A stretch of DNA of 64,000 bases, from contig CM114271.1 in assembly GCA_050084515.1 (NCBI GenBank), positions 9,238,001 through 9,302,000 of the forward strand, written 5' to 3'. The notes beneath the pieces are model-generated. The model had not been told where the DNA came from. It did no database searches and saw nothing but the letters and a program-made list of their open reading frames with translations. The translations under genes were made by a program, and so were the position numbers. This DNA is from Blasia pusilla (Eukaryota; Marchantiophyta; Marchantiopsida; Blasiales). Positions 10,850 through 20,890 of this stretch are shown piece after piece (within the stretch, counting starts at the first letter, position 1; the number at the start of each line of letters is the position of its first letter).

Positions 10850-11340
10850 ATGGACCACTCCCTCGCTCTTCGCCCGTTCGCCCAAGCACAATTTCAGGTG
10901 TTCAAGATCCAGGATCCTGTGGATCCATGCTCGATGGGTGCAGCTTAGATAGTTTGTACAATTTCCCGGAATTTACATGCAAGACAAGATACCCCACTTC
11001 GGGAGGAAGGAAAAGTCGCCGACCACGATGCAAACGCTCATCGAGCTCTGCTCAAGGCCGGGTGACTTGGTGTTCGACTTAGTGGGACTTTCAGGGCAAG
11101 TATCAAAGGCGCTGGCAGAGTGGCGGGAACATTCGCCTCGAGGGAAGGCAGAATGTTTTGACCTTTGCAAGGAGGCAAAGCGAATCTGAAAGGCTCGTTG
11201 GGGCGTATAACTCTCCACGGCCGAGAGCTCGGTTCCGAGCCATCCTTGGTAGTGACTCCATCGTCACTTCCAACGATTTCCCAAAATCGGGAGGGCAAGG
11301 CCGAAAGTGATTTTGCAAGAGCTTTCGGACGATGACGAGT
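10850..11340 (+). pseudogene. DNA amino-methyltransferase C-terminal exon (motif X/I region), copy 1
   Basis: The exon opens with ATGGACCACTCC after an AG acceptor-like site. It continues through VFKIQDPVDPCS, then MQDKIPHFGRKEKSPTTMQ, TLIELCSRPGDLVFDLVGLS and SDDDE at the end. The run PGDLVFDLVGLSG is the SAM-binding motif I (FxGxG-type, here LVGLSG) of N6/N4 amino-methyltransferases, preceded by the usual K-x(n)-L-I-E-L helix. This copy is frameshifted in at least two places, near 10930 and 11090. The tail rich in Pro, Ser and Asp ends at the TGA in GACGAGTGA, which could alternatively be a GTGAGT splice donor. Confidence 0.7.
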
Positions 11341-11379
11341 GAGTTAAAAGAACTCAACGACCCAAATTGACTGCAGCGT

Positions 11380-12420
11380 TTGGAGTAGGGATTTTTTTGA
11401 TAATGAGGCAAAAGATTTCATAGAATAGATCAAATGTACACTTCCGAGCTTTTTTGGATGATATAAAGCAGAAGATTTTTTCGATCGATGGTGGTGCTTG
11501 TAAATGTTTGCTGATCATTTTTTGTCTTTTCGAATGTGATCGTCTATGTACTCCACGGACTTCTATTTTGCAACCCGTCAGATTTCTCCTGCTTGCAACT
11601 TTCACTTTATGACCACTGCAACCCGTCGGATTTCTCCTCCTTGCAACTTTTCGCTTTTTCACCACTGCATCCTTTTTACCACCTCCAGGAAACCTATCTG
11701 ATTCCGACAGGTTGCGTGATCGGACCCTTTCCCTGTTGGTCCAACTTAAGAGGCAGTCTGGCGGGCTTCTTCCCTTGGCACCTTCCCCTCAACTCGTAAA
11801 GGTAGGCGTAGGCTTCTTTTCTTCTCTCAGACGTATTGGATTCCTTCTACGTGCGGTTGCCATAATGGTATTACCAGGGACGGAGCAGATATTGATACTG
11901 GATGGGTGTCACATTGCAGAGCGTACAAGGTATACTGCCGAGGAAGGCGGTGGGACTCGAGACAGGTTACATGGGACCGTTTTGGTGTACCTACGGGGGG
12001 GCCAAGGCTCTCGAATTCGCCAACATTTTTGATCCCCGTCTACAATCGGCCAGAGGAGCCACTTGAATCCCAGGACATTCCTTTGGTACTGTCACTAAGG
12101 AGAGTTAGGAGTAAATTTGTAGATGACGAGGCTGAAGAAATCATAGACTAGGTCAAATGTCCATTTCCGAGGTTCCTTCGGAGGTAATGAAGGACGAGAT
12201 TTTTTCAACCCATAATGGTGTTTGTAAAAGTTTGCTGGAATATGTTTTTGGACTTGTGGATTGTGTTCTTTTAGCTACTCAGAATTACAATTCTGCAACC
12301 CGTATGATTCCGACTTTTTGCTTTTTGCCCACTGCAACTTTTTAACCATTTCCAGGCAACCTGTCGGATTCCGACAGGTTGACTGCTTGAGTGATTGGAC
12401 TCTATCCCGGTGAGACCAAC
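11380..12420 (+). repeat. Internal direct duplication of about 300 bp in the 3' region
   Basis: The block from about 11380 (GGAGTAGGGATTTTTTTGAT) to 11720 recurs at about 12105-12400. Both contain GATCAAATGT or GGTCAAATGT, TTTTTTCGA or TTTTTTCAA, and a degenerate palindrome ending in the C-GACAGGTTG word. Copy 2 shows the same duplication (16965-17290 and 17650-17940), so it predates the split of the copies. Confidence 0.7.
11865..12151 (+). pseudogene. Conserved 3' ORF of the methyltransferase transcription unit, copy 1
   Basis: This encodes the equivalent of the intact ORF at 17407-17694: LPGTEQILILDGCHIAERTR, then, after a one-base shift at the G run near 11996, a tail ending VRSKFVDDEAEEIID. 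A third copy lies on the minus strand at 50955-51310. I do not recognise the domain. It may be the last exon of the methyltransferase protein or a separate small gene. Confidence 0.5.
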
Positions 12421-13162
12421 TTCTGGCGCATTGTGGCGGGCTTCTTGACTTTTGGCTCGTTCCCCTTCATTCGTCCAACCAGTTGTAGGCTTCTTTTCTT
12501 GTCTAAGATGTGCAGGATTCCTACTACCTGTCGGATTGCCATTTCGGATTCCCAACCCGTTAGATCATCGTGGGTGCAGGGTGGAAGAAAATCACTTATA
12601 AAAATCTTTCCTTTCTTATGGTGAGCTTTCTTACGGGTTGGGAGGGGTGCAGCTTCTCCGTTTCTTAGCCTAAGGATCTGATTTGTTCACATTTCAGAAA
12701 GTTGGTCTTGAGCAGACACCATTCATAACCGACAGAAAGTTGGTTATGGGGCAATTTAGGGGAGGCCATGATGCAGGCAACAATCCTTGCAAAAAGAGAG
12801 CTACCCATCCGGGTGGTCCTCCAACAAAAATACCAAGGGCACTGCTTTTTGTTGACCGAGACAGGGAATGTTAAGAAACTTAGGCTCACATGGAGAGTGA
12901 TGGAAAAATGTTTAGGGTGGTCTTATGATGTCTCTTTTTTTCTCGCCCCCAGGAAAGAGGAGGTTTTTTTAGGGCCAAATGTGGACCACTAAATACTCTC
13001 TTCTAAAGATTTCCTGAATTTTAAAGCAAACAAAATTTTCAAATATGTCAAAAAATTTTGAAGAGAGGAGGCGGATTTGGGCTTTTTTTTTAAGAGAGAC
13101 TCTCCTCTCTTCCTCTCTTCCTCTCCTCTCTTACTCTCTCCTGTCAGAATACCAGCCCCCTA
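12400..13162 (+). other. 3' non-coding end and terminus B, copy 1
   Basis: The stretch contains a possible short coding piece around 12768-12992 (VVLQQKYQGHCFLLTETGNVKK), which has relatives at about 18390-18480 and, inverted, at 50140-50200. A T-rich block and then a CT-rich tract follow, ending at CAGAATACC. The last 140 bp match the inverted sequence from 49882. Confidence 0.6.
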
Positions 13163-14533
13163 TAAGATCGAGGCCACTCGACAGACTTGTCGTTGACATT
13201 TTGAAGACATAGGCCTTGGATCCTTTGCCTCGCTGGCCCATGAACTGCCATCTCTGAATGAATGGAAATCTAGAGTTGGACTTGATTCTAGCAATGGCAT
13301 CCATTTCGGGCGTCTTTTTATCCAGTACCCGCATTTGACACAACAAATTCCTGAAGCATTCAGGATCAGCAAGAAATGCGAGATTTTCCCAGAGTTGTTT
13401 CTCCTTGGCAGCCATGATCTCGCCCTATCCAAGGATTCCAAGGAGTTGTTCACAAATTTTTGATGCTATTGTTAACTTGATCACTCTGGGCTTTGAACTC
13501 GGAGAGTTTCTGTAGACCTCGGCCACTTTCTTTGCCACATCCTCCTTGACGTGTTTTTGAATTGCATCAGTCACAGGATGAGTGTGGGAGCCAGCCTTGT
13601 GTACTCTGACGTGGAACCCAACGCAAAAAGGGGATGCCTGACAATGAGGACATCGATGGCCTCCCGGCGGTATGGTGGCACCGATCTATGGAGTTTCTGC
13701 ATTCTTGGGGGGATTGACGTATTGACCCGCCCGTTGCACTCTAGATACGGGCATGCTAGACTTCTATACTCCAAGGCTCCAACGCATTGGCGGCGGGAGA
13801 CAATCCAAGGACCATGTGGAATTGAAGCACTAGTCCATTGAAGCATGCACCATCGATGACAATCAGACTTTCTGTCCATACCCTTCGAGCGTCCTCCATC
13901 TTTCTTTTGAGCAGGAGTAGCAAGTGGAGGCAACTCAAAAATGCAATTATCATCGTACGTGGGCGGCAACTCGTTGACAAGAATGTGCTTGAACATTTTC
14001 AAGGCCAGAGACGATAGCAAACTATTTCCTGATACTCGCAAGAGGAACGAGTAGGCGGATAGAGGGCCCGATTGGTGTCCGACATATCCACTGAGGTTGA
14101 CGACATCCGGAATGTCTTCAGGAAGTACAACATTGTTACGAGCGTGTAAAGTTGGAGTCGATTCCGGATCTACTGAGCTAGGAGTTGCAAACGTAGAGCT
14201 CGGTGCACTAGGAAATTCTCGACCGTCTACTTGGGAAAATGAGGAATTCAGAGGCAAGCCGTAAACTCTGTATAGACCATTTGCTAGAGATAGGAGATTT
14301 CATACTTTACGGTATGCAATCACTGGCTGGATTGTCTCACCTACTATGTCCTCCGTACCATCCACCCTAACATCCTTGGACACAAAGATGGTTCCAATTT
14401 GGAGAAGAAATCGAAATAAGAGAAAATTTTCATCCACTGGTATGAAAGACTCACGAGCTTGGGGTCGAACGATTTCTGATTGAGGAAGGGCCGCTAGATG
14501 ACTACCACAAGTGAGCTTCACATAATTATCCAT
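13163..14533 (-). pseudogene. MULE-like transposase, N-terminal half, copy 2
   Basis: Starts at the ATG at 14533 (MDNYVKLTCGSHLAALPQSE), as in the copies at 42882 and 56180. It continues with FLLQIGTIFVSKDVRVDGTE, the linker PSAPSSTFATPSSVDP, the block IFKHILV-like / FELPPLATPAQKK, and a Cys-rich region (CVGALEYRS, ACPYLE). After a frameshift comes LWENLAFLADPECFRNLL. A TGG-to-TGA change truncates the first ORF after RKV (near 14300), and more frameshifts follow. The gene is cut at SSGLDLI by the junction with copy 1. Confidence 0.75.
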
Positions 14534-14619
14534 TCCATGAAGATTCCACGGGGAGAAGACTGAGAATAAGAATAAGGATAAGAATGGGAATGGGTATGAG
14601 AATGAGAATGAGAATGTTT

Positions 14620-14627
14620 AATTTATA
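14620..14627 (-). promoter_or_regulatory. TATA box of transposase gene, copy 2
   Basis: The minus strand reads CTATAAATTAAACATTCTC about 90 bp upstream of the ATG at 14533. The same TATAAATT is seen at 56110-56117 in the plus-strand copy. Confidence 0.65.
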
Positions 14628-14724
14628 GAGAATAGGGACTCACATTCTCCTGACAGAATTTGACTGACAAGATGAAGTTTGGTAGGTGAGATTTTTTGAC
14701 AAGATGGATTTAATTCTATTGCAA

Positions 14725-15500
14725 CCTGTCGGAGTCCGATAGGTTGCACAATTTGGGAATCAGAGATGTGGGTAGCACCGAGTTCCATTTTTTGTTTCCG
14801 TGTCCCAATGCAAGTTGGAACCCGTCGGAGTCCATTGGGTTGGGTTCCTTCTTGTCGACCAATGGTCTTTTGAGTTGATTTTGCTAGCATCAAACACGAG
14901 ACATCGTTTGCATTTGCTAAGGCAATCAATCCTTGGGGACTATTACGGGATTGTCCAACTCAAGGTAGACCTTGTGACCTTATGGATTGCAAGGGGTTGC
15001 TTCGGAACTATGCATTGTCGTATTGTTATCCGAGGGATAGAAAAGCGTGCAATCCGTCGGCCTCCGACGGGTTGCGCAAGTGCCTTGCCTTGTAACGCTT
15101 ACATGAAGGAAGCGTGCAATCCGTCGGCTTTCGACAAGTTGCGCGGGTACCCCGCCTTGTTATCCCAAGATGAGGGAAGCGTGCAACCCGTCGGCCTCCG
15201 ACGGATTGCGCAAGTGCCTCGCCTTGTAACGCTTACATGAAGGAAGCGTGCAACCCGTCGACCTCCGACGAGTTTCGCGGATACGCCGCCTTCTTATCCC
15301 AAGACTAGGGAAGCGTGCAACCCCTTGGTCTCTGACGGGTTGCGCGGGTACCTCACGTTCTTGCTCGAAGACGGCGGAGGCGCGCAACCTGTCGGTTTCC
15401 GACGGGTTGCCAGGATAGCTCGGCTTTTGAACCCGAGGAGGACGGATGCTTGCAACCCGCGGGAAGTGTGCAACCTGTCGGAGCCGTTGGGTTGGTGGTT
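14725..15500. repeat. Tandem array of palindrome units (divergent promoter region), copy 2
   Basis: Units of about 67 bp each carry a palindrome of the form GCAACCCGTCGG-nnn-CCGACGGGTTGC, many with point changes, at roughly 15050, 15118, 15184, 15250, 15316 and 15385. Spacer sequences resemble one another (for example GTGCCTTGCCTTGTAACGCTT repeated near 15080 and 15210), so whole units were amplified. Confidence 0.85.
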
Positions 15501-15569
15501 TTCACGTCCAGACTTCCATAACGGCCGACACGTCGCCGACTGATGAAAATCAGTCTCGAGGCCACAGAG

Positions 15570-16150
15570 GCCCAAAAGAGGGCGGCACACCATCCTCTTG
15601 GTGTTTTTGATCCAGTGATCTTCCACTGGCTCCGTGAATGGTGATTCTGGGACGCGTTGCGACTTATCGGGAAATCCATGCTCGTAGGTCTCCAAGCGAA
15701 GTGAAAAAAATAGAGCATGTTTCGGAGGAAGCAAACATGGAGAGTGCTGAAGATTTCAAACTTTGGCTGGATGACATCTGGGACAAGCCCACGACCTAGG
15801 CTTCACGACGATGTTCAAGGATCTCGGGCAGACCTGGATGAAGAAATAGAGAAGAAGAAAAGGGATCTCGCAAAGAAGAAGCAAGATTTTCAGGAGCAGG
15901 CGGCCGATGCATCTTGACAAAGAGCTGCCCAACAGATGGTGTTTAGGCATCTCATCCATTGAAAGAATGCAGATACCTGGCAAAAAATATCGGCAGCCTG
16001 CAAATTGTGGGCTTCTTCGCCTGATGGAGAGGCATTTCTATGTACGACATGGAGATGGCTCAAAGCATGTCCGATTGGGAGGTGGAGAATTGCCCGATCT
16101 GGCTAGACTTCAACGACCCCGAGGAAATCACCGAAAACAATCTTCGATGG
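15570..16150 (+). pseudogene. Methyltransferase gene exon-4 fragment, copy 2
   Basis: The translation recalls the open copy at 46491: AQKRAAHHP, VIFHWLREW, DEEIEKKKRDLAKKKQDFQE, AAQQMVFRHLIH, then a frameshifted AACKLWASSPDGEAF. Several stops and frameshifts are present. It follows the palindrome array directly because exons 1-3 and intron 2 are deleted. Confidence 0.75.
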
Positions 16151-16401
16151 GTGTTGCTCTAAGCCAGCAACCTGTCGGTTTTCGACGGGTTGCTCATGGC
16201 AAAAAAAATCACTAACACTTGTAAAACAACCCGTCGGACTCCGACAGGTTGCTCCAATATTAGGACTACAACCAAGTTCTCTGGGGTTAAGCGAAGTTCT
16301 TTTGGGACGTATTGCACATAGTGTCACCATACTGAGAGTAGACCAGTGGTCAAGTAGCTCTTTCTTGTTGCTGACATTGTTTCCAACCTGCTTCTTTACA
16401 G

Positions 16402-16921
16402 ATGGACCACTCCTATGTTTACTGCTTTGTTCGGCCTGAGCACAACTTCAAAGTGTTTAAGATCCTCGATCCAGTGGATCCATGCTCCGATGGGTACAAC
16501 TTAGATAGTTTATACAATCCCCCCCCCCCCTCCCGGAATTTACATGCAAGACGGTACCCCCTTACATGGAGGAAGGCAAAAGTCGTTAGCCCTGATGCAA
16601 ACTCTCATCGAGCTCTGCTCAAGGCCGTATGACTTGGTGTTCGACTTAGTGGGCCTTTCATGGGCAAGTATTAGAGATGCCTCGTAGAGTGGCAGGAACA
16701 TTCTCTGCCTTGAGGGAAGGCTGGACCTATTTGACCTTTGCAAAGAGGCAAAGGCAGATTACGACAGGCTAGTTGGGGCGTACAACTCTCCTCCGAAGCC
16801 GAGAGCTCTGGTTCCAGACCCACCATTGGTAGTGACACCATCGTCACTTCCCACGATTCCGAAAATCGGAAGGGCAAGGCCGACAGTAATTTTGGAAGAG
16901 CTCTCGGACGATGACGAGTGA
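16402..16921 (+). pseudogene. DNA amino-methyltransferase C-terminal exon, copy 2
   Basis: Preceded by CTTCTTTACAG, a good acceptor, it begins MDHSYVYCFVRPEHNF and continues VFKILDPVDPCSDGYNLDSL. A run of ten C's at 16519-16528 breaks the frame. The SAM-binding stretch reads DLVFDLVGLSWASI, with the second glycine of the loop changed to Trp, and then SGRNILCLEGR. The C-terminal tail (SPPKPRALVPDPPLVVTPSS, ending VILEELSDDDE) is the best preserved of the copies. Motif I without its second Gly and the frameshift imply no activity. Confidence 0.75.
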
Positions 16922-17406
16922 GTTCAAAGAACTCAAGGACCCAGCTTGACTGCAGAGTTTTGGAGTAGGGATTTATTTGATGACGAGGCAGAATAATTCA
17001 TAAAATATATCAAATGTACAATTCCAAGCTTCCTTCGGATGTAATAAAGGACAAGATTTTTTTGAACAATTGTGATGTTTGTAAAAGTTTGCTGAATATC
17101 TTTTTTGGTCTTGTCGAATGTGATAGTCTATATACTCCGACAGTTTATTTTGCATCACGTTGGATTCCCACGGGTAGCAATTTTTCACTTTTTGACCAAT
17201 GCACCTCTTTAATCACTTCCAGGCAACGTGTCAGATTCCGACAGGTTGGCTGCGTGAGTGATCGAACTCTTTCCCTGTTAGTCCAACTTTACAAGCATTC
17301 TGGCGGGCTTCTTCACTTTGGCTCCTTTCCCTAGTATCGTCAAACAAGTCATAGACTTCTTCTCTTCTCTAAGACGTGTTGGATTCCTACTACTTGTCGG
17401 ATTGCC

Positions 17407-17694
17407 ATGATGGTGTTTCCAAGGACGGAGCACATATTGATACTGGATGAGTGTCACCTTGCAAAGCGAACAAGATATACTGTCGAGGAAGGCGGTGGGA
17501 CTCAAATCAAGTTACATGGGACCGTTATGGCGTATCTAGGGGGGACAAGGCTCTCGGTTCGCCCAACATTTTTTATCCCCGTCTACAATTGGCCAGAGGA
17601 GCCACTTGTATCCCATGACATTCCTTTTGTACAGGAACCTAGGAGAGTTAGGAGTAAATTTGTAAATGACGATGGTGAAGAAATCATAGACTAG
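17407..17694 (+). CDS. Conserved 3' ORF of unknown function (best copy)
   Basis: A 95-aa open frame reads MMVFPRTEHILILDECHLAK at its start and ends VRSKFVNDDGEEIID. Frameshifted relatives lie at 11865-12151 (plus) and 50955-51310 (minus), always downstream of the methyltransferase C-terminal exon. The middle segment (PTFFIPVYNWPEEPLVSHDI) is conserved in all three at protein level, which argues for coding. It could be the last exon of the methyltransferase protein after an intron, since the sequence between holds palindromes and no long frame. No family recognised. Confidence 0.45.
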   Translation: MMVFPRTEHILILDECHLAKRTRYTVEEGGGTQIKLHGTVMAYLGGTRLSVRPTFFIPVYNWPEEPLVSHDIPFVQEPRRVRSKFVNDDGEEIID

Positions 17695-18589
17695 ATCAAA
17701 TGTACATTTCCGAGCATCTTTCGGATATAATAAAGGACAAGATTTTTTCAAACGATAATAGTGTTTGTAAAATTTTGCTGAATTTTTTTTTTGGACTTGT
17801 CGATTGTGTTCGTCTACCTACTCATAATATTTCTTTTGCAACCCGTTTGATTCCGACGAACTGCAACTTTTCACTTTTTGACCACTGCAACTTTTACAGG
17901 CAAGCTGTCGGATTTTGACAAGTTGGTTGCTTCACTGATCGGACTCTTTCCATGTGAGACCAACTTCCAAGGCATTGTCGCGGGCTTCTTCACTTTTGGC
18001 TCGTTCCCCTAGTACCGTCAAACCAGTCGTAGGCTTCTTTTCTTCTCTAAGACGTGCTGGATTCCTTCTACCTGTCGGATTGCCATTTCGAATTCCCAAC
18101 CTGTTGGATTTTCGTGGATGCAAAGTGGAATGGAATCACTTCTTCAAATTTTTCCTTTGTTATGGTGAGCTTGCTTGCAAGAGTTGCAACCTGTAGAATT
18201 CGGACGGGTTGGGAGGGATGCAACTTCTCGGTATATCAGATTTAGGATATGAATGAAGGGACATCAATTCCTCTTTACTCCAGACGGCTAACAATCTTTT
18301 CGTTCAATTATCATCTGCTGTGTTCACATTTCACAAAGTTGGTTTTTAATTGAACCTTTCATTGAGATGAGATTGCTACTTCTGATCAAATTATTTGTCA
18401 ATGGTCCTCCAACAAAGATACCCATGGGCATAGCTTACTGATGATTAAGAGAGGCAATGTGAAGAAACTTAGGCTCACATGACTAATGATGTAATGATCT
18501 TATAATGTCTATTTGTTTTTCACCCCCGGAAAAAAAAAGATTTCTTTAGACCCGAATGTGGACCATTACCTCCTTTGAAAGATATCATG

Positions 18590-18709
18590 AATTTGAAAGC
18601 AAACATAAATTTCAAATATGTCAAAAAATTTTGAAGAGAGGAGGCGGATTTAACTTCTTTTTTTTTAAGAGACTTTTCTCTCTTCCTCTCTTGCCAGAAT
18701 ACCAATGGA
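18590..18709 (+). repeat. Terminus B of DNA-transposon family, copy 2
   Basis: A-rich sequence (CAAATATGTCAAAAAATTTTG), then GAGAGGAGGCGGATTT, a T-run, AAGAG and a CT-rich tract, ending TTGCCAGAATACC. It matches 13040-13155 and the inverse of 49882-50040. Confidence 0.75.
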
Positions 18710-20890
18710 TACAACAATTAAAATTGTATGCCTTCTCTCCATCCATTTTAAAGCTTGCACTACCTCATACACTCAATCTCTTTGGATCTTCCATCTTGCA
18801 ACTGTATGCATCTATGTTGTTGGTGATGTTTTGAGAGAATAAGGATAGAAATAACTTCTCCAATTATACAAGAGGAGAGACTAGTCCAATATCCCAACAT
18901 CTCAACATAATGGGGGGCTCAAGCCTCCTCATCCGAAGTACATTTGTATGGATTATACCGTATGAAGTCATGGAAGCACATTTAGAGCACACAAGTGCAC
19001 AAGTAGTAACTTTGCAACGAATTGTGTTAGAAGTCACACAGAAGATTACCACAGGCTTAAGGAGGATTAATAAGGAGATGACATCTAGTAGTAGGTCATT
19101 GGCAAGGGAATCACAATCCAGCCGAGGTTGTGTATACTAGCGAAACCAAACTAGTAAAAGTAATCACATTGCTTACAATGAAGCGAAAGTAAATAGCAAT
19201 GCGTACACATGCGGCATTTGTCATTTCTTTAATAGCATATCGTCAATTACCTATAAATTGTCTTCATAGAGGTTAGGGTATAGTCTTAAGGAATGGGAAG
19301 AAATTTGACTCCGTATCTTACCCCTCATTCAAAAAAATTAAATACATACCAAAAAAAATTTTAAATATCTTTTTCATAGAATTGACTTTCCATTCTAGAA
19401 ATAGGACCCTAAAGCACATCACTGACCGTAAGGATTGGGTAGATGACCTACACGTGCATCTCACCACGACAAGATTTTAGGAAAAGAGGGTACTAGAGGA
19501 TTTTAGGAAAAGAAGTTTTCAAGCTCACTTTCATTTAAGGAAAGTGAGCTTGAAAACTTCTTCCTTGTTGAAGCATGAGACAACATATCTATGATCTTCT
19601 TCATTGTGGATAACTCAAGTTTCTCGTTCAGAAGGAAGGAGACATGAAAATTTCAATCATCAAATTATTTGCATATCCTATGTGAATATAACAATATCCT
19701 ATGTTCCTTGTATTTCTACGAAAAGGGATGATGACATTGATTTATATTACACAACTAAGTCTATGCACACAATGAAGTAGAGCAAATGACTCATCAACAA
19801 TTAACTACCTTCCTCATCCCCTCTACTTCAAAACGAAAAGGTAATCCCAGATTTGGTTGTAGGTCTCACTGGAGGAAACCCAGTGGGAATGGCTGTTATG
19901 TACAGATGAACCTGTGCATTTGAAACACAACCCTACTAATTACAAGTAACTTCTCATGCTCCAAAACTACAATCCCTCCATATATAATGAGTAATCCACA
20001 TCAAAGTTCGTCATTTATATTACCTAAGGATATTGAGGAAACTTGTCACAAAACTCAGGTTCTTTCCTGCATTTTGAGCTCTTGAAAATTTTCATAAGCC
20101 CGTAGATGGAAATCAGGGAAGAATTGGAAGGCCCTGCTTAGTCTCGGAATACTTAAACCTCAACTGAGGATATAGATATAACAAACAATTGCGTCCAGAC
20201 TATCAATCACCTTAACTTGAGGCCCCTAACAATGTACCTAAGGATTTCCAGTCTTATTGACAAAATCGAAGAAAATGTAATTGCCACCTCATAATGTCAT
20301 TGATGACAAGTCCCTTGCGTACCTAAAGTAAACTTCGCAGAGAGATATCTGTACTAGTACAACCGAGTGAAACTTTCGTCCACTTCTGCACAAACTGTGG
20401 TTAAAAGCCACATCGGCACAAGGCTACATTTTCTAGCCCTGACACAATGGAAGTAACACTTTTGGGAAGAAATCGAGGTCATCACAAAGTACAATTGATG
20501 GGTACTGTGTCTTGGTATGGTACAAATGCACATGAAAACGATTCCAAAACTTACAGTTGGTCTTCCAATATGTCCAGATCATGAAGATGCTAGCTTGATG
20601 AATTTCTACATTATCCTTGTTTAATTATCCCCATGCCTGTGAAAGCAGTACAAGGACTTCTTCAGCTAACCTGATCCAAACTCATAACTTAAGGATAACC
20701 AGAATCAATGAAGAAAACATATTACCTTGTAAACAGATGGATTGGAAGAGCATGTAATGATATTTCAGTACTTCGAACTGAGAAATTATTGAATGAAAGG
20801 CAAAAGAAAGAAGAATGGAGAGTCCAGGGATGTCAGCAGCAGTGAAACATCAGACAAACTTTAACTCCAAGTAAATTAGGAGTCTTGAAA
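18710..20890. other. Intergenic DNA downstream of PEN-2
   Basis: I see no supported gene here. A 76-aa plus-strand ORF at 18910-19140 has no recognisable domain. The sequence is AT-rich and single-copy in appearance. The part nearest 20890 probably includes the PEN-2 3' UTR. A perfect hairpin at 19510-19562 is listed separately. Confidence 0.4.
19510..19562. repeat. Perfect 23-bp inverted repeat with 7-nt loop
   Basis: The left arm is AAGAAGTTTTCAAGCTCACT plus TTC (19510-19532), the loop is ATTTAAG, and the right arm 19540-19562 is its exact reverse complement. There is no T-run after it, and no gene ends beside it. Confidence 0.9.

Larger units (their letters stand above)
10371..13162 (+). 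mobile_element. DNA-transposon family copy 1 (3' part: methyltransferase exon to terminus B)
   Basis: This runs from an intron sequence with palindromes (10438-10780), through the methyltransferase C-terminal exon (10850-11340) and duplicated 3' regions, to a GA/CT-rich end reading CCTGTCAGAATACCAGCCCCC (13141-13162). The same end occurs inverted at 49882. The 5' half of this copy is absent, its place taken by the LTR at 9196-10365. The right end lies directly against transposase sequence of the next copy (13163), consistent with insertion into it. Confidence 0.75.
13163..18709. mobile_element. DNA-transposon family copy 2 (transposase N-half, divergent promoter, methyltransferase pieces, terminus B)
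   Basis: Left to right this holds transposase (minus) from its middle to its start at 14533, a promoter region with a palindrome array (14725-15500), a methyltransferase central exon fragment (15570-16150), a palindrome cluster, the C-terminal exon (16402-16921), duplicated 3' sequence and terminus B at 18709 (TTGCCAGAATACC). The first three methyltransferase exons are deleted: the promoter array runs straight into exon-4 sequence. The left half (rest of transposase and terminus A) is missing. Confidence 0.8.

Noticed and set aside
10371-18709. Bacterial restriction-modification locus or contamination
   Set aside because: The methyltransferase gene has eukaryotic introns, TATA boxes and multiple decayed copies interleaved with plant retroelements.
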